Source of the DNA: an uncultured Bacteroides sp.
Lineage (GTDB): Bacteria > Bacteroidota > Bacteroidia > Bacteroidales > Bacteroidaceae
Assembly (NCBI RefSeq): GCF_900547205.1
Contig: NZ_URFY01000016.1
Span: forward strand, 1 to 64,000
Length of the DNA: 64,000 bases
Reading direction: 5' to 3'
Of this stretch, positions 32,898 to 41,917 are shown in pieces. Numbering within the stretch: position 1 is the stretch's first letter; each line of letters opens with the position of its first letter. Under the pieces are notes generated by a model. The model did not search any database, was not told the origin of the DNA, and saw nothing but the letters and a program-made list of their open reading frames with translations. The position numbers were made by a program, and so were the translations under genes.

Positions 32898-34439
32898 TTA
32901 TCCTTCTTTACTCGCCTTACTTCGACCCAATGGAATAGATATTCCTACGAATCCATTCACTGCATTAGAGTTCTTTCCTAAGAACATATAGTCGGTTCCG
33001 AGGAAGACAGGACCTAACTTCAGACCCAGACCGAAGGATTTACCTGCCGACTGAATTACTGAATAGCTCAATGCAACATTGCACCAGCTTTTCGGACGAT
33101 AGTTGGCAGAGAAAGTTAATTCGGTAAGAGCATCGGGTTGCACAAAACGGGTAGTTGACAATGCGCCAACAGAGAGTTTGTTTTCGAAGAATCCGTATTC
33201 GGCACCTACTACGATGGTAGAGGCAAGGCGTGATTTGCGAGATTTGGTCTGCTCTTCTGTTCTAAGTTGCAACATTTCATAATCGAGAACATCGCCACCG
33301 CTCACACGATCCATATATCCGTTAGCATCTGTCTGCAACTTCTTCATGTTATTTTCAATAGCAGTAATACTGCCATCAATGTCAGTAGGGTCGATACCTG
33401 CTGTATAATCGCTTCCTTGCATATTAATACTTGCAGTTTTTGTATTAGCAATCTGAGTGCTACCTTTCGACCATGAGATGAATCCCAAGTCCAAAACAGA
33501 AGCAGACACAGTCAGATTATCCATTATCTTGTAAGAAGCTCCTAAGTCGATACCGAAACCATAACCTGCAATTCCCATATCTTTGCCTTCAAATTCAAAT
33601 TCACTGATATAGTCTTGCCCATCTTCTTTATTTAAATTCAATCCTTTGAATGAACTTTCCAAATGAGCATCTACAGCCAGATTAGCATGGTAGTTATTTA
33701 TTTCTGTTCTTAAATTCGAGATATCCGTTGGACTCAAACTTGCTAAGTATCTAGGATCCTGCAATTGATTGATACGGTTATCGCTCGGCAAATTAGCATT
33801 CATCGCTACATTGTTAAGCTTCAGTTCCATATTACCGACACCCAGCAAAGCCTTCACGCGTGCACCCACTGTCAAGCGGTCGTTAATCTGACGCGAAAGT
33901 CCTAAGCCCACTTCTGCATAAGCATTGATATTCAATTGTTGGTTGCTAATGTCATAGTTACTGTTTCTCCAGTTATCTTCCACTGTTTCCATCTCATTCA
34001 GGAAGCTGAACATCTTTTTCGTCAGGTTCGCACCAATATCCGTGCGTACGCCTACATTAAAAGACCAGAAGTTCTGTCCTTTATACCATCCTGCAGAAAG
34101 AATCTCCGTACTGACATTTACATTCAGCTTATTATGTTCTTTCAGTCGGTTCATGAAATCGGGTTTCGTATAGAAATCATCTCCATTATCAATAATGTCG
34201 ATAATATCCTGATAGCCCAGTGAAGTAGAACCAACGGTTGCACTAATGGCACCGATTACCGGAAGATTAAAGTAACCTTTTGTCGGTGTCAGAGCCGGAT
34301 TGAGTTGTTGACGATAGTGTGTTCCTTCCATGAAATAGGAAGTACGTAAAAACTGCGCATTTACAGAAAAAGCGCAAAGCATCATAAGAAATAATATCCC
34401 GGAAAATTTTGCAAGTGAATGTTGCTTGTTCGTTGCCAT
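32898..34439 (-). CDS. DUF5723-like outer-membrane protein
   Basis: Exported protein of about 513 residues. From the ATG at 34439 it begins MATNKQHSLAKFSGILFLMM and has a signal cleaved near CAFSVNAQ. The mature protein starts FLRTSYFMEGTHYRQQLNPALTP, the hallmark of DUF5723, a Bacteroidetes family resembling the PorV/FadL-type barrels. It ends with strand-like GFVGISIPLGRSK, which fits an outer-membrane beta-barrel. A longer frame to 34475 is unlikely. The role is unknown; transport or secretion support is only a guess. Confidence 0.75.
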   Translation of the reverse strand: MATNKQHSLAKFSGILFLMMLCAFSVNAQFLRTSYFMEGTHYRQQLNPALTPTKGYFNLPVIGAISATVGSTSLGYQDIIDIIDNGDDFYTKPDFMNRLKEHNKLNVNVSTEILSAGWYKGQNFWSFNVGVRTDIGANLTKKMFSFLNEMETVEDNWRNSNYDISNQQLNINAYAEVGLGLSRQINDRLTVGARVKALLGVGNMELKLNNVAMNANLPSDNRINQLQDPRYLASLSPTDISNLRTEINNYHANLAVDAHLESSFKGLNLNKEDGQDYISEFEFEGKDMGIAGYGFGIDLGASYKIMDNLTVSASVLDLGFISWSKGSTQIANTKTASINMQGSDYTAGIDPTDIDGSITAIENNMKKLQTDANGYMDRVSGGDVLDYEMLQLRTEEQTKSRKSRLASTIVVGAEYGFFENKLSVGALSTTRFVQPDALTELTFSANYRPKSWCNVALSYSVIQSAGKSFGLGLKLGPVFLGTDYMFLGKNSNAVNGFVGISIPLGRSKASKEG

Positions 34440-34619
34440 GATTTTAAACTTTTTAATTCTTGTTAGTGTTTGCAAATATATGGCATTTTCCTAACAAATA
34501 AAAGCACTAGACAACACATTTTTAGTCCAAACGGAACATATTTGGGTTTAAACACGACAAAATCGTGCTTATATTGCAAAAAAATGTAGATTACATCCGG
34601 GACTAAGGACGATTTTACC

Positions 34620-35222
34620 TTAAAAGTCTAAAGTAAGTTGCCCGTCTCCCAAGAGATTGAATGTCATTCGGTGATAAGGAGTAGTGCCACGTTGGGCAAT
34701 GGCGGCGCGATGTTTCCGGGTGGGGTATCCTTTATTATGGTCCCAATCATAAAAGGGGAACTCTTCGTGGAGACGGTTCATATAATCATCCCTGTACGTC
34801 TTTGCCAGAATAGAGGCGGCGGCGATGGAAAGATACTTACCATCGCCTTTCACCACGGTAGTATGCGGGATATCGGGATATTTATTGAAGCGGTTTCCAT
34901 CTATCAGCAGATGTTGGGGGCGTGTAGTCAGTTGGTCTACCGCACGGTGCATGGCAAGGAAAGAAGCACGGAGGATGTTTATCTCATCAATCTCTGTAGG
35001 CGAAACGATGCCTACCGCCCATGCTACCGCTTCTTTCTCTATCACTTCGCGAAGTGCGTAGCGTTGTTTCTCGGTCAATTGTTTGGAGTCGTTCAGCAAC
35101 TCATTCTTAAAGTCTTTCGGCAGAATGACTGCGGCAGCATACACCGCTCCCGCCAGACAACCACGACCGGCCTCATCGCATCCTGCTTCTATCAGGTTCT
35201 CATTTAAATAAGGTAATAGCAT
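34620..35222 (-). CDS. rnhB: Ribonuclease HII
   Basis: Cleaves RNA in RNA-DNA hybrids, including single ribonucleotides in DNA. The catalytic DEAGRG is at about residues 16-21, with further acidic residues in LLIDGNRF (about 106) and the ASILAKTYRDDYM segment (about 136). It is 200 residues, normal length. The C-terminal region has the usual WDHNKGYPTRKH. Single gene, close to the hppA remnant. Confidence 0.96.
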   Translation of the reverse strand: MLLPYLNENLIEAGCDEAGRGCLAGAVYAAAVILPKDFKNELLNDSKQLTEKQRYALREVIEKEAVAWAVGIVSPTEIDEINILRASFLAMHRAVDQLTTRPQHLLIDGNRFNKYPDIPHTTVVKGDGKYLSIAAASILAKTYRDDYMNRLHEEFPFYDWDHNKGYPTRKHRAAIAQRGTTPYHRMTFNLLGDGQLTLDF

Positions 35223-35281
35223 CTTTATCGTTTTTACTCTGCCGCAAAGGTAAAGGAAATAATTGAATGTACAATTCAGTA

Positions 35282-35810
35282 TTAGCCGAACAAACTCCCG
35301 GCAACCTCTACCACGGTTGTTTTATGCACTTTGCCTCCGAAGTTTCCTTCTTCTACATATTTCTTCGCATTATCCCATGACTACTACAAGTCTCATCAAG
35401 GCTCCGCTTCGGAAGGCGATTCGCAGTCCTGCGTTCAATGAGGTGCGAGCGGCGTTGGCGGTACGTGCCGAAGCGTAAGTGGCTGTCTTCATGCCAAGGA
35501 AGCCGGAAAGTCCGGAGAAGAATCCGCCCGTAAGGAAAGCAATAGGAACCCAGGCATTCTGAACATGGAATCCATAGGCCATAATTGAGAACAAAATAAC
35601 CAAGCCCAAGAATACACGACCTACAATCTTGTATTGTTGGCGCAGATAAGACATAGCTCCTTTGCGCACGGCAACGACTATTTTAATCATTTGGGGAGTA
35701 CCTTCGCTCTCTTTCATCATTTGCTTATGGAAGTAATAAGCAAAGCAGAGGGCTAACACGGATGCAACTGGAACCAGCCAGAATAGAATGCAGCATTCGG
35801 GAACCAGCAT
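35282..35810 (-). pseudogene. hppA: Remnant of membrane-bound pyrophosphatase, internally deleted
   Basis: The first part (from ATG 35810, MLVPECCILFWLVPVASVLA) matches the N-terminal ~140 residues of H+/Na+-translocating pyrophosphatase: KQMMKESEGTPQMIKI, RKGAMSYLRQQYKIVG, and MKTATYASARTANAARTSLN. It then stops at 35370. Another frame continues at once with WDNAKKYVEEGNFGGK and HKTTVVEVAGSLFG, then TAA at 35282-35284; this is the conserved late region of the same enzyme. About 500 residues between them, with the pyrophosphate site, are missing. It is therefore a dead gene. The repeat array A2 occupies the place of its promoter. An intact copy may exist elsewhere. Confidence 0.85.
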
Positions 35811-35821
35811 AATAGTTTCAA

Positions 35822-35975
35822 AAATAGTTTCTCGGCTTGAAACTTTAGTTTCACCGGCGTGGAACTGTAGTTTCATCGGTGCGGAACTATAGTTTCATCG
35901 GTGCGGAACTGTAGTTTCATCGGTGCTGGAACTAGAGTTTCAAGCCTTTGGAACTACAGTTTCAAGCAATGAAAC
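35822..35975. repeat. 22-bp-period ACTnnAGT palindrome array (array A2)
   Basis: A 154-bp element of the same family as 21465-21596. It begins AAATAGTTTCTCGGC, has four 22-bp units (starts 35839, 35861, 35883, 35905), a 23-bp unit (35927) and the same final unit GGAACTACAGTTTC followed by AAGCAATGAAAC. It is 22 bp longer than A1, exactly one unit. It lies 12 bp upstream of the start of the hppA remnant. Confidence 0.9.
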
Positions 35976-36022
35976 TAATATCCGCCCCATAGGTTAGTGA
36001 AGACTGCCCCACAAGTTAAAAA

Positions 36023-36077
36023 CAATCTTCCAGCGTCTCTTTTTAGTTAGTTTTTCAATCTTCCAGCGTCTCTTTTG
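36023..36077. repeat. Direct repeat of 21 bp
   Basis: CAATCTTCCAGCGTCTCTTT plus T occurs at 36023-36043 and again at 36057-36077, 34 bp apart, with a third partial copy (GCATCTTCCGGC) just after. It lies downstream of the 36114 regulator gene. Confidence 0.6.
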
Positions 36078-36113
36078 CATCTTCCGGCAAATAATGAAAG
36101 GGTTAATCCTTCC

Positions 36114-38957
36114 CTACTCCTTCTGCCGATTCTTCTGAATAAACTCCGTAGGAGTAACGCCAAATTGTTTCTGAAACACCTTGGCGAAGTATGAAGGTGA
36201 CTGGAAGCCCACTCTTTCACAAATCTCATTGATGCGCAATTCTCCCTCCTGAAGTAGCTCGGCTGCCCGTTTCAGCCGGATTACGCGGATGAAGTCGAGA
36301 GAAGAAAGGTCGGTCAGCGCTTTAATCTTGCGGTGAAGGCTGGAGCGGGACATATTCATGGCGGCCGCTAATGCCTCCACATTGTAGTTGGTGTCGGCAA
36401 GATTCTCACGTACTTTGCTTATCAACTGAGACATCAGTTGCTCGTCCGCCCGCGACATCGCATCTCCCTGCGGAGTGCACGCCGCATAAGTAATCTGATT
36501 AATGAACATCTCTTGCGTGCGGTGCGACTCCCGTTCGCGTGCCAACTCCGCAAGAAGCTGCTGTTCGCGAATCTTCTGCACTTCCCTGCGACGATAAGTG
36601 CGCAGACTAAGCACGAAGCTGCCGGACAATACGACTATATATATAAGGTATGCCCACACCGTGCGCCACCAAGGGGGGAGAATGCGTACCGACAACGCAG
36701 CTTCTTCTTGATTCCAGATGCCGTCGTTATTGCTGCCACGTACACGGAACACGTAATTGCCCGGAGGAAGCTGCGCATACGAAGCCGTGTGTGCATCGGA
36801 CGTATAATTCCAATTACCGTCAATGCCTTCCATCTTATAAGCGTAGCGGTTGGCTTGGGGCGAAGTGTAGCTCAACGCTACAAAGTCGAAACTGACATTA
36901 GAGCGATAGGGCAAGCGCACGCCATCCAGTGAGAAAGGAGTTTCGCGACCTTGCACCCGCATTGCCGTGATGTAGACCGGAGGGATAAACGCATTCCGAC
37001 GGATGGCAAGGGGATTGAAAGAGACAAGTCCGTTGATAGTACCCATCCAGATGGTTCCGTCCTTGCCTGCCAAAGCTGCTTTATAATTAAATTGATTGTC
37101 CGGCAGTCCGTCCGTTCGGGTATAGACGTGCAGGCTGTCCGTCTCCGGATGAAGGCACACCAACCCGTGGTCTGTGCCGAACCAGATGCGGTGGCGGCTG
37201 TCTTCCACTGCTTTATAAGTCACATTATCGGGCAGTCCGTCCGCCTTGGTATAAGTACGGAACGTCTCAGTCTCGGGGTTGAAACGCATGATACCGCCTC
37301 TATCGGTAGAAAACCAAAGGTAGCCTTTGCTGTCTTCCGAAATGCCCGTCACTCCGTTCGAGCTAACTGTTTTACTCTCACCTGCCGGAATGCTGTCTCT
37401 CGAAGGGCAATTGTATTTCACTGTTTCGCCCGTGCGGGGATTATGGCGAAAGACGCCGTTGCCCATAGTCGCCACCCAGATATTCCCGCTTTTATCTTCC
37501 AGAATATCGCGCATAAAGGCATAGCCGAATTGTTCCATCTTCTCAAACGTGCGTCCCCGGTCGGTAGAGCGGAAGATATTCCAGCCGTCGCCCAGCCAGA
37601 TGATTCCCTGGCGGTCGCGATAAAGCGCATAAACGGAGCCTTCGCTGATGCCAAGCTGCTGGGTATAAAGAGTCTGTACGTGACTTTTGCCGGCAGAGTT
37701 TATCAGGTCGATTCCTCCTTTGAAGTAGCCTGCCCCAATCAGGTCGTCGGAAGCAAAAAGACTCAATACATTCTGGCGGTCGGGCGATTTGGGGATTGAA
37801 GTGAAAGACTGTGTCTCAGGGTTCCAATAGCAGACGCCGCCGTCCTGCGTGCTCACCCATACTCTTCCATCGTTCCCTTCCGCCAGTTCGCTGATGCGTC
37901 GCCCGCTCACACTGCCGGGTTTACCGGGAAGATGGACGGAGAAGTCGAGCGTACGGACAGGCAAATAACTGGCTCCGCCAAACTGTGTGCAAATCCACGT
38001 TCCGCCTTCGCGGTCGCGATAGATTTTATCGACAATGGCATCACCAAGACCATACTTACCGCCTGCATCGGCAGGGATATGCTGCACGGAGTTTTGTTTC
38101 TCATTAATCACGTATACACCGTTCTGCGTCCCCACCCAAAGTTCGTCGCCGAAGCAGATGACGTAACGGATGATTTTACGATGCACTTCGGGCGCAGCGA
38201 AGATGCTGACTTCCCCCGTCTTCTTATTAAATCGTTTCAGTTCTTCTTCGTGCACTCCTACTATCAGTTCATCGCCATAGTCGCACATGGAAAAGATGAA
38301 ATCTCCCTCCAGTGCGTCCTTGGCGTATGCCACGAACTTATCCTGTTGGGGACTGTAACGGTAGATTCCCGCTCCGCAAGTGCCTACCCACATGGTGCCT
38401 TCCCTATCCACGCAGATGGATTGCGGGAAGTCTTTGCTTTTATCTTCTCCCGGGCAAGGGACGTAGCGGAACAGTTTCCCCGTCGCCACGTGATAGCGGA
38501 AAACTCCCTGATTGGGTGCATTCACCCACACATTGCCTGAGCGGTCTGCCTGAATGTCTTGAATCCAATGGCCTTTGATTTGTTCGCCCGCTTCGGTGCG
38601 GGCATCTAGAAAGGTGAACTTCTCCGTAGAGAGGTCTTGGATGTAGACTCCCTCGTCCGTGCCCACCCACAGTTGACGGCAACTGTCTTCGAAGAGTGCG
38701 GAAATTACCTGATTGCCGTGTCCTGCCTCCTTGTCGTAGCAGTGATATAGTTTCATCGAAACGCCGTCGTAGCGGTTAAGCCCATTGCGCGTGCCCAGCC
38801 AGATGAAGCCGTTACTATCTTGAATGATGGATTTGACGTGACTATTTGAAAGGCCATCCGCACCATCTACACGGATGAAATTATATTGTCCCCCCGCGGC
38901 AAAAACCGGAAGCAAGAAGCAGACAGACAGGAGAAAAGATAGGAGTTTCTTTTTCAT
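36114..38957 (-). CDS. Membrane regulator: beta-propeller sensor, Y_Y_Y domain and AraC HTH, no kinase
   Basis: Protein of 947 residues with a signal peptide (MKKKLLSFLLSVCFLLPVFA). A periplasmic run of propeller repeats follows (about residues 30-660, with units such as DSNGFIWLGTRNGLNRY, REGTMWVGTCGAGIYRY, DSKGYLWFSTDRGGIMRF), then a Y_Y_Y domain (about 685-755), one membrane helix (about 766-785) and a C-terminal AraC-type HTH (about 845-945, with FQSPSYFAKVFQKQFGVTP). This is a hybrid two-component system layout, but the histidine kinase, ATPase and receiver domains are absent. It is divergent from the alpha-galactosidase gene, its likely target; the sensed ligand is probably a galactoside (inference). 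Confidence 0.88.
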   Translation of the reverse strand: MKKKLLSFLLSVCFLLPVFAAGGQYNFIRVDGADGLSNSHVKSIIQDSNGFIWLGTRNGLNRYDGVSMKLYHCYDKEAGHGNQVISALFEDSCRQLWVGTDEGVYIQDLSTEKFTFLDARTEAGEQIKGHWIQDIQADRSGNVWVNAPNQGVFRYHVATGKLFRYVPCPGEDKSKDFPQSICVDREGTMWVGTCGAGIYRYSPQQDKFVAYAKDALEGDFIFSMCDYGDELIVGVHEEELKRFNKKTGEVSIFAAPEVHRKIIRYVICFGDELWVGTQNGVYVINEKQNSVQHIPADAGGKYGLGDAIVDKIYRDREGGTWICTQFGGASYLPVRTLDFSVHLPGKPGSVSGRRISELAEGNDGRVWVSTQDGGVCYWNPETQSFTSIPKSPDRQNVLSLFASDDLIGAGYFKGGIDLINSAGKSHVQTLYTQQLGISEGSVYALYRDRQGIIWLGDGWNIFRSTDRGRTFEKMEQFGYAFMRDILEDKSGNIWVATMGNGVFRHNPRTGETVKYNCPSRDSIPAGESKTVSSNGVTGISEDSKGYLWFSTDRGGIMRFNPETETFRTYTKADGLPDNVTYKAVEDSRHRIWFGTDHGLVCLHPETDSLHVYTRTDGLPDNQFNYKAALAGKDGTIWMGTINGLVSFNPLAIRRNAFIPPVYITAMRVQGRETPFSLDGVRLPYRSNVSFDFVALSYTSPQANRYAYKMEGIDGNWNYTSDAHTASYAQLPPGNYVFRVRGSNNDGIWNQEEAALSVRILPPWWRTVWAYLIYIVVLSGSFVLSLRTYRRREVQKIREQQLLAELARERESHRTQEMFINQITYAACTPQGDAMSRADEQLMSQLISKVRENLADTNYNVEALAAAMNMSRSSLHRKIKALTDLSSLDFIRVIRLKRAAELLQEGELRINEICERVGFQSPSYFAKVFQKQFGVTPTEFIQKNRQKE

Positions 38958-39016
38958 AATCGGATATTAGACAGCGACAAATATAGTTTATTTTCGTACA
39001 AGAGCCGCACGAAGGA

Positions 39017-39052
39017 TGCAACATTTATTGCAACGAATGGCACAAACGTTGC
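39017..39052. promoter_or_regulatory. Candidate operator between the regulator and alpha-galactosidase genes
   Basis: TGCAAC occurs at 39017-39022 and 39029-39034 (12 bp apart), and its complement GTTGC at 39048-39052, with CAACG/CGTTG forming an inverted pair. This fits the direct-repeat half-sites used by AraC-type regulators. A -7-like TACCTTTA for the alpha-galactosidase gene lies at 39136-39143. Binding is inferred. Confidence 0.4.
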
Positions 39053-39177
39053 GACACGACGCTCAGAGCACACTTTTGAGACATCTCTTGCACATCTTGA
39101 CAAGTCAGTGTATAGTCTCTTGTCTGTATATTCCGTACCTTTACTGCCAGAAATCTGATTAATTATTATTTTATACC

Positions 39178-41367
39178 ATGAAGAAACTATTTGTATTATT
39201 AGTGGCATTGTTTACACTGGCGCAAGTGAACGCGCAAGAGAAGAAAGTAATCCGCATCTCAACGGACAACACGGACTTGATTCTTCAAGTGGCTCCCAAC
39301 GGACGTCTTTATCAAGCTTACCTAGGCGACAAATTAATGAACGACAGCGACCTCGACTACTTCTCTCCTTTCGTAAAAGGTGGTAGCGACGGCAGTGTGT
39401 CTGCCCGCGGTTGGGAAGTCTACCCCGGCTCAGGCGCCGAGGACTATTTTGAACCGGCCGTAGCCATCACTCACAACGACGGCAACCCAAGTACTATTCT
39501 CCGCTATATCTCTTCCGAACAGAAGGACGTGGCAGGCGGAACGGAAACTACCATTTTTCTGAAAGACGACCAGTATCCGGTAGACGTAACCCTGCACTAT
39601 ATCGCTTACCCGAAAGAAAACGTCATCAAAGCGTGGAGCGAAATTAAACATAACGAAAAGAAACCCGTCACCCTGTGGCGCTACGCTTCTACCATGCTCT
39701 ACTTCTCCAACCATAATTATTACCTCACCGAATTTAGCAGCGACTGGGCAAAGGAAGCTCAAATGAGCAACCAGCAATTGCAATTCGGTAAGAAGGTGAT
39801 TGACACGAAACTCGGTAGCCGTTCGGCCATGCACACGCATCCTTTCTTCGAACTTGGCTTTGAACAACCTGCACAGGAAGCGCAAGGCCGCGTGATGCTG
39901 GGCACACTGGGATGGACAGGTAACTTCCAGTTTACTTTTGAAGTGGACAACGTGGGCTACCTCCGCGTGATTCCCGCCATCAACCCTTATGCATCCGATT
40001 ATGAACTGAAAGCGAACGAAGTATTCACGACTCCCGAATTTATATTCACCTTCAGCAATAACGGTACAGGCGAAGCTAGCCGCAACCTCCACACCTGGGC
40101 GCGCAACTACCAACTGAAAGACGGACTGGGCGACCGTCTCACCCTACTGAACAACTGGGAGAATACTTACTTCAACTTCAACGAAGAACTGCTTGCCGAA
40201 CTAATGAAGGAAGCCAAACACTTGGGCGTAGATATGTTCCTGCTCGACGACGGCTGGTTTGGCAACAAGCACCCGCGCAACAGCGACAATGCCGGACTGG
40301 GCGACTGGGACGTGATGAAGTCTAAACTCCCCGGTGGCATCCCTGCGCTCGTGAAGTCCGCCCAAGACGCCGGAGTGAAATTCGGTATCTGGATTGAACC
40401 TGAAATGGTGAACCCCAAAAGCGAACTGTTTGAAAAACATCCCGAATGGGCTATCACCCTGCCCAACCGCGAAACGTACTACTTCCGCAACCAATTGGTG
40501 CTCGACCTCAGCAACCCGAAAGTGCAGGACTTCGTGTTTGGCGTAGTAGACAACATCCTGACTGAGAACCCGGAAGTGGCTTACTTCAAATGGGACTGTA
40601 ACTCTCCGATTACGAATATCTACTCTCCGTACCTGAAGAATAAACAGGGACAACTGTACATCGACCATGTTCGCGGTGTATACAATGTGGTGAAACGCGT
40701 GAAGGAGAAATATCCCAATGTTCCGATGATGCTTTGCTCCGGTGGCGGCGCACGTTGCGACTACGAGGCTTTGAAATACTTCACCGAATTCTGGTGCAGC
40801 GATAATACCGACCCGATTGAACGTCTGTTTATCCAATGGGGATTCTCACAAATCTTCCCGGCAAAGGCTATGTGTGCACACGTGACTAGCTGGAACAGAA
40901 AGACAAGCGTGAAGTTCCGTACCGACGTGGCAAGTATGTGCAAACTCGGCTTCGACCTCGGACTGAAAGAACTCAATGCCGACGAACTAACTTACTGCCA
41001 GAATGCGGTTGCCAACTGGACTCGCTTGAAGAAGGTAATTCTCGATGGAGATCAGTACAGGCTGGTTTCTCCTTACGATGGCAACCATATGTCTGTGATG
41101 TATGCTACTCCGGATAAGAACAAAGCTCTGCTCTTTACGTATGATATCCACCCACGCTTCAGTGAGAAATTGCTTCCGGTGAGACTTCAGGGATTGGATG
41201 CCAAGAAACAGTATAAGGTGAAAGAAATTAATCTGATGCCGAACCAAAAGTCTAATCTGGCTGCTAACGAGAATACGTATTCAGGAGATTATCTGATGAA
41301 GGTGGGTATTGATGCTTTCACTACCAACCAGACTTTCAGCCGTGTGATTGAGATTACTGCGGAATAA
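39178..41367 (+). CDS. Secreted alpha-galactosidase, GH36
   Basis: Releases terminal alpha-1,6-galactose from oligosaccharides of the raffinose/melibiose type or galactomannan. The signal peptide is MKKLFVLLVALFTLAQVNAQ, so it acts in the periplasm or outside. GH36 landmarks are LLDDGWFGNKHPRN (about residues 355-368), nucleophile Asp473 in YFKWDCN, and the acid/base region WCSDNTDPIERL (Asp542 most likely). At 729 residues the length fits the family: an N-terminal beta domain to about 320, a TIM barrel, and a C-terminal beta domain. It stands alone apart from the divergent regulator. Confidence 0.93.
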   Translation: MKKLFVLLVALFTLAQVNAQEKKVIRISTDNTDLILQVAPNGRLYQAYLGDKLMNDSDLDYFSPFVKGGSDGSVSARGWEVYPGSGAEDYFEPAVAITHNDGNPSTILRYISSEQKDVAGGTETTIFLKDDQYPVDVTLHYIAYPKENVIKAWSEIKHNEKKPVTLWRYASTMLYFSNHNYYLTEFSSDWAKEAQMSNQQLQFGKKVIDTKLGSRSAMHTHPFFELGFEQPAQEAQGRVMLGTLGWTGNFQFTFEVDNVGYLRVIPAINPYASDYELKANEVFTTPEFIFTFSNNGTGEASRNLHTWARNYQLKDGLGDRLTLLNNWENTYFNFNEELLAELMKEAKHLGVDMFLLDDGWFGNKHPRNSDNAGLGDWDVMKSKLPGGIPALVKSAQDAGVKFGIWIEPEMVNPKSELFEKHPEWAITLPNRETYYFRNQLVLDLSNPKVQDFVFGVVDNILTENPEVAYFKWDCNSPITNIYSPYLKNKQGQLYIDHVRGVYNVVKRVKEKYPNVPMMLCSGGGARCDYEALKYFTEFWCSDNTDPIERLFIQWGFSQIFPAKAMCAHVTSWNRKTSVKFRTDVASMCKLGFDLGLKELNADELTYCQNAVANWTRLKKVILDGDQYRLVSPYDGNHMSVMYATPDKNKALLFTYDIHPRFSEKLLPVRLQGLDAKKQYKVKEINLMPNQKSNLAANENTYSGDYLMKVGIDAFTTNQTFSRVIEITAE

Positions 41368-41398
41368 TCGAGTTGTTGTTTTCAGAAGATAACACCAA

Positions 41399-41433
41399 AA
41401 GGGGCTATGCATCACAACTGTGCATAGCCCCTT
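41399..41433 (+). terminator. Terminator after the alpha-galactosidase gene
   Basis: GGGGCTATGCA pairs with TGCATAGCCCC around a short loop, in an A-rich/T-rich setting that works in both directions. Confidence 0.75.
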
Positions 41434-41542
41434 ACTTGTTTCATACAATAAATAATCAATCGTTAATCCTCAATCTTTGCAGCTGTGCCGGTAGTTGTTA
41501 TTTGCTATTCAATATATTAGACGCAGGTGGGGTTAAAAAGGT

Positions 41543-41578
41543 TGCAGCTATACCGTAACTTTTTACGATATAGCTGCA
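41543..41578. other. Second hairpin in the post-GH36 gap
   Basis: TGCAGCTATA (41543-41552) pairs with TATAGCTGCA (41569-41578), with an inner CGT/ACG. The word ATATTAGACGCA occurs just before it and again at about 41661, so a short direct repeat flanks this hairpin. Confidence 0.5.
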
Positions 41579-41724
41579 TTAATGTTAAAGAGAGAGAATT
41601 TATATAATATGAGCATGGTCTCACGACCCTCCTGATATTCTTCAAGAATTTATTCTTTTGTATATTAGACGCAAGAAACTCCAAATCACTGCACTTGAGA
41701 GCTTCTTTTTTTAGTTAAAGAATA

Positions 41725-41892
41725 AAAAAAGACTGTCTAAAGAGTCAGTAGTATCTCCAATTCCCCTCCTTCAAGAAGAGGGGTGGCTGAAAGCTATATA
41801 CTTACCTACCACCTCCCCCTACGGGTACTCCTCCTTCCAGAAGGAGGAGAGTTTGAGATACTACTGACTTTTCAGACAGCTTCTTCTTTTTT
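41725..41892. repeat. MITE-like element with long inverted ends
   Basis: About 165 bp. The left end, CTGTCTAAAGAGTCAGTAGT plus ATCTC (to 41757), is inverted at the right end (41855-41879) with two mismatches in 25. Inside are two perfect or near-perfect hairpins, CCCCTCCTTC/GAAGAGGGG and CTCCTCCTTC/GAAGGAGGAG. It fills the gap before the 3' end of sufS. No coding capacity; this type of pyrimidine/purine hairpin repeat is common between Bacteroides genes. Confidence 0.75.
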
Positions 41893-41917
41893 ATCTAAAA
41901 CATCTTGCAGATTTATC

